Origin: Endomicrobiellum devescovinae
GTDB taxonomy: Bacteria; Elusimicrobiota; Endomicrobiia; Endomicrobiales; Endomicrobiaceae
Direction of reading: 5' to 3'
Assembly (NCBI GenBank): GCA_031255495.1
Contig: JAIRSK010000065.1
Location: forward strand, 1-10,767
DNA length: 10,767 bases
The stretch's first letter is position 1; every line of letters starts with the position of its first letter. This document shows, in pieces, positions 7,254-10,767 of this stretch. Below the pieces are notes generated by a model. The model was not told the DNA's origin. It saw only the letters and a program-made list of their open reading frames with translations, and ran no database searches. Both the position numbers and the translations under genes were made by a program.

Positions 7254-8567
7254 ATGAAATTTAAAAACTTCAATAAAATATTTATTAGAGAATGTAAAAG
7301 CATACTAAAATCAAAAGATATGCTTTTAATATGTATCGCAGCGCCTTTATTTTACAGTCTTTTGTTTTCTTTTCTTTATATAAACAGAAGAGCATCTGAT
7401 ATTGAAGTCGGTGTAGTAAATATGGACAAATCATCAACTTCAAGAAAGCTTATAAGAGCTTTAAATGCAACTCCTGAGCTTAAAACTATTAGCGCATATA
7501 CTTCTTCGCGCGAAGCATTACAAGACATTTTTAAAGACAAGATAAACGCTTTTTATTTTATCCCCGGCAATTTCAGCAGGACTTTAAAGAAAGGTCAAAG
7601 CATTTTAATTTCAGACGTGGTAAATTCAAGCAATTTTCTAGTCGCAAGTAATGTGTTAAAAAAAATTACGCTTACCGCAACATATTTCACAAAAAAACAG
7701 TTCATCAAGATACTTAACAATAAGGGATATTCTTATAAATCTGCGGAAGATGCCTTTTCCCCTATTAAGATAAACACAGTTTATTTGTTTAACACACAAA
7801 TGAATTATTCTGATTTTCTTCTTCCATGCTTGTTGCTTGCCGTTCTTCAGCAAATAATTTTGGTAGCAGTTTGTACAAATTTAGCCTCTGAGAAAGCTAA
7901 ACTGAATATATACAAAAAGGCAGGGTTAAGTTTTAGCAGTATATTTTTTGGCAAAACTATTCCTTATATTTTAATAGGCAGCATTATAAATTTTTTTAAC
8001 ATTTTTATTATCTTGCCGATAAACTCAATATATGCCGTATCTTTATTTGGACTTTTTACAGTATCTACAGCTTTTATAGTTGCGATGGTCTTTTTTTCAG
8101 TACTTATATCGTCTTTATTCAGATCTCCAGAAATGGCTATGGCAGCGCTTATGTTTTATTCTTTACCAACAGTTTTATTGTCGGGTTTTGCTTGGCCACA
8201 CAACGCTATGCCCGTATTTTTAAAGGTAGTTTCTTATTTTTTTCCATCAACATATTCCATGAATTATGTAAGAATGTTTATCCTTGGCGATATTTCAATA
8301 AAGTATGCCATAAAACCTACGATAAATTTAATTCTTTTTGCTGCGGTATGTTTTTGGATATCATACCTAATTGAATCTAAAACGCAAAGGATATTTAGTT
8401 TAAAGCAAAAAAATAGCTTAGCAATAAAGATAATGTCTTTACATTTACTACATTTGAAAATGAACTTTAAAAACAGCAAGATATATATTACAACTCAACA
8501 AAATAACACGACACTCCCTGCAGTTAATAAACTCTCAATTAATCTAATTTTTAAATGTTTAAATTAG
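7254..8567 (+). CDS. ABC-2 type transporter permease subunit
   Basis: This is an inner-membrane permease of the ABC-2 (YhhJ/YbhR-like) class that exports substrates with a separate ATPase. The topology fits the class. There is one membrane helix at about 22-43, a large extracytoplasmic domain at about 44-185, then five helices at about 187-208, 235-256, 262-289, 293-313 and 355-373. The loop LLSGFAWPHNAMP (308-320) followed by FFPSTYSMNYVR (329-340) is a family hallmark. The N-terminal half contains the EVGVVNMDKS strand typical of the external domain. After the last helix there is an unusual tail of about 60 residues, rich in Lys, Asn and Ser, which relatives normally lack. No ATPase or HlyD-type partner is in the window. 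The ribosome site is weak (GAGCAGAAG before ATG). The gap to mltD is only 21 bases, so an operon is likely. The substrate is unknown. Confidence 0.8.
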   Translation: MKFKNFNKIFIRECKSILKSKDMLLICIAAPLFYSLLFSFLYINRRASDIEVGVVNMDKSSTSRKLIRALNATPELKTISAYTSSREALQDIFKDKINAFYFIPGNFSRTLKKGQSILISDVVNSSNFLVASNVLKKITLTATYFTKKQFIKILNNKGYSYKSAEDAFSPIKINTVYLFNTQMNYSDFLLPCLLLAVLQQIILVAVCTNLASEKAKLNIYKKAGLSFSSIFFGKTIPYILIGSIINFFNIFIILPINSIYAVSLFGLFTVSTAFIVAMVFFSVLISSLFRSPEMAMAALMFYSLPTVLLSGFAWPHNAMPVFLKVVSYFFPSTYSMNYVRMFILGDISIKYAIKPTINLILFAAVCFWISYLIESKTQRIFSLKQKNSLAIKIMSLHLLHLKMNFKNSKIYITTQQNNTTLPAVNKLSINLIFKCLN

Positions 8568-8593
8568 ACAAAAAGTATTAGATTTCCTATAAT
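8565..8593 (+). promoter_or_regulatory. Promoter of the tRNA-Ala gene, overlapping the permease stop
   Basis: TAGACA (8565-8570) is separated by exactly 17 bases from a perfect TATAAT (8588-8593). The first three bases of the -35 are the TAG stop of the permease gene. The predicted start near 8600 gives a leader of about 30 bases before the tRNA. The -35 hexamer and spacing are identical to those of the thiamine operon promoter. Confidence 0.8.
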
Positions 8594-8631
8594 GGTGTTC
8601 TCTTAAGTAATTCTCTCCCCTGATATGCAAG

Positions 8632-8705
8632 GGGGCCATAGTTAAACGGGAGAATGTATCGTTCGCAACGATAAGATGCGGGTTCAATTCCCGCTGGCTC
8701 CACCA
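8632..8705 (+). tRNA. tRNA-Ala (anticodon CGC)
   Basis: The 74-base gene folds as a cloverleaf with encoded CCA. The acceptor GGGGCCA pairs with TGGCTCC and includes the G3-U70 wobble, the main alanine identity element. The discriminator is A73. The anticodon arm TATCG-TTCGCAA-CGATA gives CGC at 8664-8666, reading GCG. The T arm GCGGG-TTCAATT-CCCGC is perfect. The D arm is weak (G10-U25, two U-A pairs and an A13-G22 mismatch), with GGG in the loop, and the variable loop has only four bases. The anticodon and G3-U70 agree, so the alanine assignment is firm. Confidence 0.93.
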
Positions 8706-8713
8706 AATTTTTT

Positions 8714-8751
8714 AAAATGTCATCAGACGTTTTGACAATTTTAATTTTTTC
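8714..8751 (+). terminator. Probable terminator after tRNA-Ala
   Basis: AAAATGTCA (8714-8722) pairs with TGACAATTTT (8733-8742) with one bulged base, and AATTTTTTC follows. The stem has few G-C pairs, so it is a moderate terminator at best. A much stronger hairpin lies 200 bases further on. Confidence 0.5.
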
Positions 8752-8808
8752 TTTAAATATTTTATACCTTCTTAAAATGATATATCTAAAAATACAATAA
8801 ATATTTAA

Positions 8809-8994
8809 AAGAAAAAGGATATTCTAAGAAATAAAAAAGGAAGCGTTTATGATTTTAATAAACCTTGTGATAAAATTATCAGAACGGAGACTATAGCTTT
8901 TTCCAGAGAAGTCAAGGCGATTAATATCAAAATTGATGCAAACAAAAATAGTACGCTGAAAACAACATTTATTTCAGCGTACTATTTTCTTTAA
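8809..8994 (+). pseudogene. Start-less reading frame, possible gene remnant
   Basis: A 61-codon open frame ends with TAA at 8992 but contains no ATG, GTG or TTG that could start it. Its middle (for example GSVYDFNKPCDKIIRTETIA) reads like ordinary coding sequence. Its last 17 codons run through the strong hairpin at 8945-8988, which argues against it being an intact gene. I do not recognise the family. A good ribosome site (AAGGAAG, 8837-8843) leads to an ATG at 8849 in another frame that ends after 15 codons. A frame-disrupted remnant is one explanation; chance is the other. Confidence 0.2.
8944..8992. terminator. Strong bidirectional terminator hairpin
   Basis: AAAATAGTACGCTGAAA (8945-8961) and TTTCAGCGTACTATTTT (8972-8988) form a perfect 17-base-pair stem around a ten-base loop. 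The plus-strand stem runs out in TTTTCTTT and the minus-strand stem in TTTTTGTT, so it can stop transcription both ways. It lies between the plus-strand tRNA transcript and the converging minus-strand exported-protein genes. Confidence 0.85.
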
Positions 8995-9014
8995 ACGGTC
9001 ATAAAATCTTAAAC

Positions 9015-9122
9015 TTAATCTAAAAGAATAATAAATTTCTTTAGTGATTTGATAAGTTTTTGTCTTTTGTTCGCTAAGGCTCCAATGGTGAGATAATATT
9101 TAATTCCATATCTAATGGACAT
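9015..9122 (-). CDS. Possible small ORF, 35 codons
   Basis: An ATG at 9122 opens a 35-codon frame (MSIRYGIKYYLTIGAL at its start, very lysine-rich later). It begins four bases after the TAA (9127-9129) that ends the frameshifted continuation of the neighbouring coiled-coil gene, and it lies before the bidirectional terminator. The ribosome site is poor (only GAG, eight bases upstream). Size and composition are within what AT-rich DNA yields by chance, so this is a candidate only. Confidence 0.2.
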   Translation of the reverse strand: MSIRYGIKYYLTIGALANKRQKLIKSLKKFIILLD

Positions 9123-9126
9123 TTTG

Positions 9127-9213
9127 TTACTCGTGCTTCAAAAACGATACGAAATTCTTTTCATCAACTACTTTATCAAACTTCAAATAAGTCTTACGAA
9201 GTTCAGTGTAGGC
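9127..9213 (-). other. Out-of-frame 3' continuation of the coiled-coil protein gene
   Basis: In the -1 frame relative to the upstream gene, 28 codons from GCC (9213-9211) to TAA (9129-9127) read AYTELRKTYLKFDKVVDEKN and eight more residues. This charged, helical composition matches the rest of the protein, whereas the in-frame ending is only a short PTLNFVRLI. Adding one A to the AAA at 9214-9216 would join the two into a 277-residue protein. Confidence 0.55.
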
Positions 9214-9959
9214 TTTACCATATGTTTAGCATAAGTTTCTACATCATTTATACGTGCCTGTGCCGTCTCTCCTCGCACCTTCCCAAACTTAAGTTTTGAC
9301 ATGATTTCTATAAGTTTCAACTCAGCGAATTTAATCCTTTTTATATACAAATCGTTAGAGGTGCTTTTTTCTCTATCCTCTTGAGTCTTAATGTTGGTTT
9401 CAAGATACTTAATTCTTGCTTCCTTTTCTTTAAGTTGTGCTTGGGCATATTTACGTCCTGCTTCTATGCTCTTAAGCGAAGACTTGGTAAGTTTAAGGAC
9501 AGCATTTGCCAACTCAAGAGGTATTTTTGGCGTTTTTCCTGCTTTAATTTCAGCTTTTATAAGTTTAATATTAGCCTTGTCTATGTTAAGATTAATATTA
9601 TTAATCTCACTTTCTAGTTTTTGGGCAACAGTTGCAGATTTTAACGCTTTAACATCATGTTTGGTCTCTTCAAGCTCTTCAAGTAGCTTTTTTAAAAAAG
9701 TGCTCTGAGGAGCTTTAGTAGGAATTTCTGGAATTTTAGTTTCATTCTTGAGTCCCTTCTTCTTTTCAATATAAGTTTTTACTTCATCTAACTCAAACAC
9801 AGACGATAATTTATTCTCAGTATTTGTACGTTCAGCTTTGAGCGCATTGATTTTTTTCTCAAGCATTTCAATATCGTTCAGTTTTGCATTGGAATTCGTC
9901 GCTATAATATGCACGCTAAAAACGCAACATACCGCAACTGCTGAAATAAGTTTCTTCAT
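9183..9959 (-). CDS. Exported coiled-coil protein, 3' end probably frameshifted
   Basis: I do not recognise a named family. The 258-residue product begins with a Sec signal peptide (KK, hydrophobic core to about residue 20, cleavage near NSNA-KLND). The rest is almost wholly helical and rich in Lys, Glu and Leu, with heptad-like stretches at about 29-55, 95-135 and 165-240, so it is probably a periplasmic coiled coil. A linker with several prolines (about 75-86, KIPEIPTKAP) separates the first two. The ATG at 9959 is preceded by AAGGA about ten bases upstream. The last nine residues appear to result from a one-base deletion near 9214-9216, because the neighbouring frame continues as plausible coding sequence to 9127. 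An outer-membrane-type protein gene lies 116 bases upstream in the same orientation, so the two may be co-transcribed and act in the envelope. Confidence 0.7.
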   Translation of the reverse strand: MKKLISAVAVCCVFSVHIIATNSNAKLNDIEMLEKKINALKAERTNTENKLSSVFELDEVKTYIEKKKGLKNETKIPEIPTKAPQSTFLKKLLEELEETKHDVKALKSATVAQKLESEINNINLNIDKANIKLIKAEIKAGKTPKIPLELANAVLKLTKSSLKSIEAGRKYAQAQLKEKEARIKYLETNIKTQEDREKSTSNDLYIKRIKFAELKLIEIMSKLKFGKVRGETAQARINDVETYAKHMVKPTLNFVRLI

Positions 9960-10075
9960 GAGATTTTTCCTTATTCAATCTAAAGTAGAGAAACCAAAAG
10001 TGTATGTTCATCTATTTTGGCTTAAAAATCGCCTTTTTTAGCATTTTATCGTTTAGATTCCCCATTTTTCCTTCT

Positions 10076-10732
10076 TTATACTTTGTAGCTTAAATTTAAT
10101 GCGCCTGTTACACCTGAAAAATTTAGTTTAATAGCTTCTGACACTTCTATTTCAGGCGTAAATCTATACCCAACATCAAATCCTATTCCAAATCTTTTCG
10201 TGAATAAATATTGTATTCCCGTTGATAATTCCGCTATAAAACATGTTGTCTGTTTCGTTGGAATGAATGGAAGGGATTTAATACCAGAATTTTTAGATAT
10301 AAACTTAACGCGTGAATATCCAAAAAATAATTTCCCATTTAAATTAATTTTTTTATTTACGCTTTTATTATAACTACCGCCAATCATGACAGCATAAAAA
10401 CCAGCAAAGAATTCGCCTTCTTTTTTTGGAATATCTTCGCCCTGTTTTGAAGTATAAGCTTCTCTTGAAAGATAAAATTTTGAACCTGCTAACCCTAGTT
10501 TTACTCCTATCTTCCAATCATCGCTTATACCTTGCATATAACCTACGCCTAATAAACTAAGTTGTGGTGTTTGAGATTCAGGGACAAGAAAAGTACCATA
10601 ACTTCCAACTCCGCCTACACTTTTCAGTCGTATTAAAGATAGTCCGCTCCAAAGAGAAAATTCACCTGCTCCGAATGCATTTGTTATAAAAAGACAACAA
10701 AAAATCATCCAAATGACAAAAAATTTTTTCAT
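10076..10732 (-). CDS. Outer-membrane beta-barrel-like protein
   Basis: The 218-residue product has a signal peptide (about 1-22, KK followed by a hydrophobic run ending NAFGA). It then has many short alternating strands with aromatic ends, such as LSLLGVGYMQGI, KIGVKLGL, GEFFAGFYAVMIGGSY, KLFFGYSRV, STGIQYLF, RFGIGFDVGYRF and the final TGALNLSYKV. This pattern is that of a small OmpA/OmpW-like eight-stranded barrel, with strand pairs and Gly/Tyr-rich turns. The specific family and function are not recognisable. AGAGG stands six bases before the ATG. Only 35 bases of upstream sequence are visible, so the promoter is outside the window. A secreted coiled-coil protein is encoded downstream on the same strand. 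Confidence 0.7.
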   Translation of the reverse strand: MKKFFVIWMIFCCLFITNAFGAGEFSLWSGLSLIRLKSVGGVGSYGTFLVPESQTPQLSLLGVGYMQGISDDWKIGVKLGLAGSKFYLSREAYTSKQGEDIPKKEGEFFAGFYAVMIGGSYNKSVNKKINLNGKLFFGYSRVKFISKNSGIKSLPFIPTKQTTCFIAELSTGIQYLFTKRFGIGFDVGYRFTPEIEVSEAIKLNFSGVTGALNLSYKV

Positions 10733-10767
10733 AATCCACCTCTACTTTCAATTGCCTAGATACTTCA

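Noticed and set aside
9381..9708. Plus-strand frames of 78 and 105 codons opposite the coiled-coil gene
   Set aside because: They are antisense mirrors of a Lys/Glu/Leu-rich gene, which yields Phe/Leu/Ser-rich false frames. The minus-strand gene has a ribosome site and a signal peptide.
10020..10042. Hairpin GCT-T-AAAAA / TTTTT-T-AGC between the two exported-protein genes
   Set aside because: The stem is nearly all A-T with a mismatch, and no T run follows on the minus strand. It is not a convincing terminator for the upstream gene.
1..10767. CRISPR array, insertion sequence, phage or toxin-antitoxin module
   Set aside because: No regularly spaced repeats, transposase motifs, terminal inverted repeats or phage genes were seen on either strand.

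Overview
The window is AT-rich chromosomal DNA from a diderm, probably anaerobic bacterium. The diderm reading rests on a Sec-exported MltD-type lytic transglycosylase and an outer-membrane beta-barrel-like protein. The anaerobic reading rests on ThiH, the oxygen-sensitive radical-SAM route to the thiazole of thiamine. The style of the genes is compatible with Elusimicrobiota such as Endomicrobium, but that is an impression, not something the sequence proves.

Layout. Positions 1-1302 (+) hold the 3' part of a CDP-glycerol-glycerophosphotransferase-like gene whose start lies before the window. It converges on a minus-strand thiamine operon at 1432-5292, transcribed thiG-thiH-thiE-thiS-thiF. 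This operon is headed by a sigma70-type promoter (5485-5513), a TPP riboswitch (5376-5480) and a Rho-independent terminator (5312-5355). Together they form an almost complete textbook transcription-attenuation module. A roughly 350-base gap then separates the operon from a divergent plus-strand pair: an MltD-like lytic transglycosylase with LysM domains (5835-7232) and an ABC-2 type permease without a visible ATPase (7254-8567). A tRNA-Ala(CGC) gene (8632-8705) follows, and its promoter overlaps the permease stop codon. A gene-poor stretch (8706-9126) contains a start-less reading frame, a strong bidirectional hairpin terminator and a possible 35-codon ORF. The right end carries two minus-strand genes for exported proteins: a beta-barrel-like outer-membrane protein (10076-10732) and, downstream, a periplasmic coiled-coil protein (9183-9959) whose 3' end appears frameshifted.

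How the genes work together. ThiF (with a fused rhodanese domain) adenylates the ThiS C-terminal Gly-Gly and may help deliver sulfur to it. ThiH makes dehydroglycine from tyrosine. ThiG builds the thiazole from DXP, dehydroglycine and ThiS thiocarboxylate, and ThiE joins the thiazole to the pyrimidine. The pyrimidine genes (thiC, thiD) are not in this window. High TPP should fold the riboswitch and let the terminator form before thiG.

The content is mostly recognisable housekeeping and accessory functions. No novel multi-gene system is evident. The points most worth a second look are the frameshift at about 9214, the start-less ORF at 8809-8994, the long tail of the orphan permease, the palindromes in the mltD leader, and two start-codon corrections (thiG, mltD).
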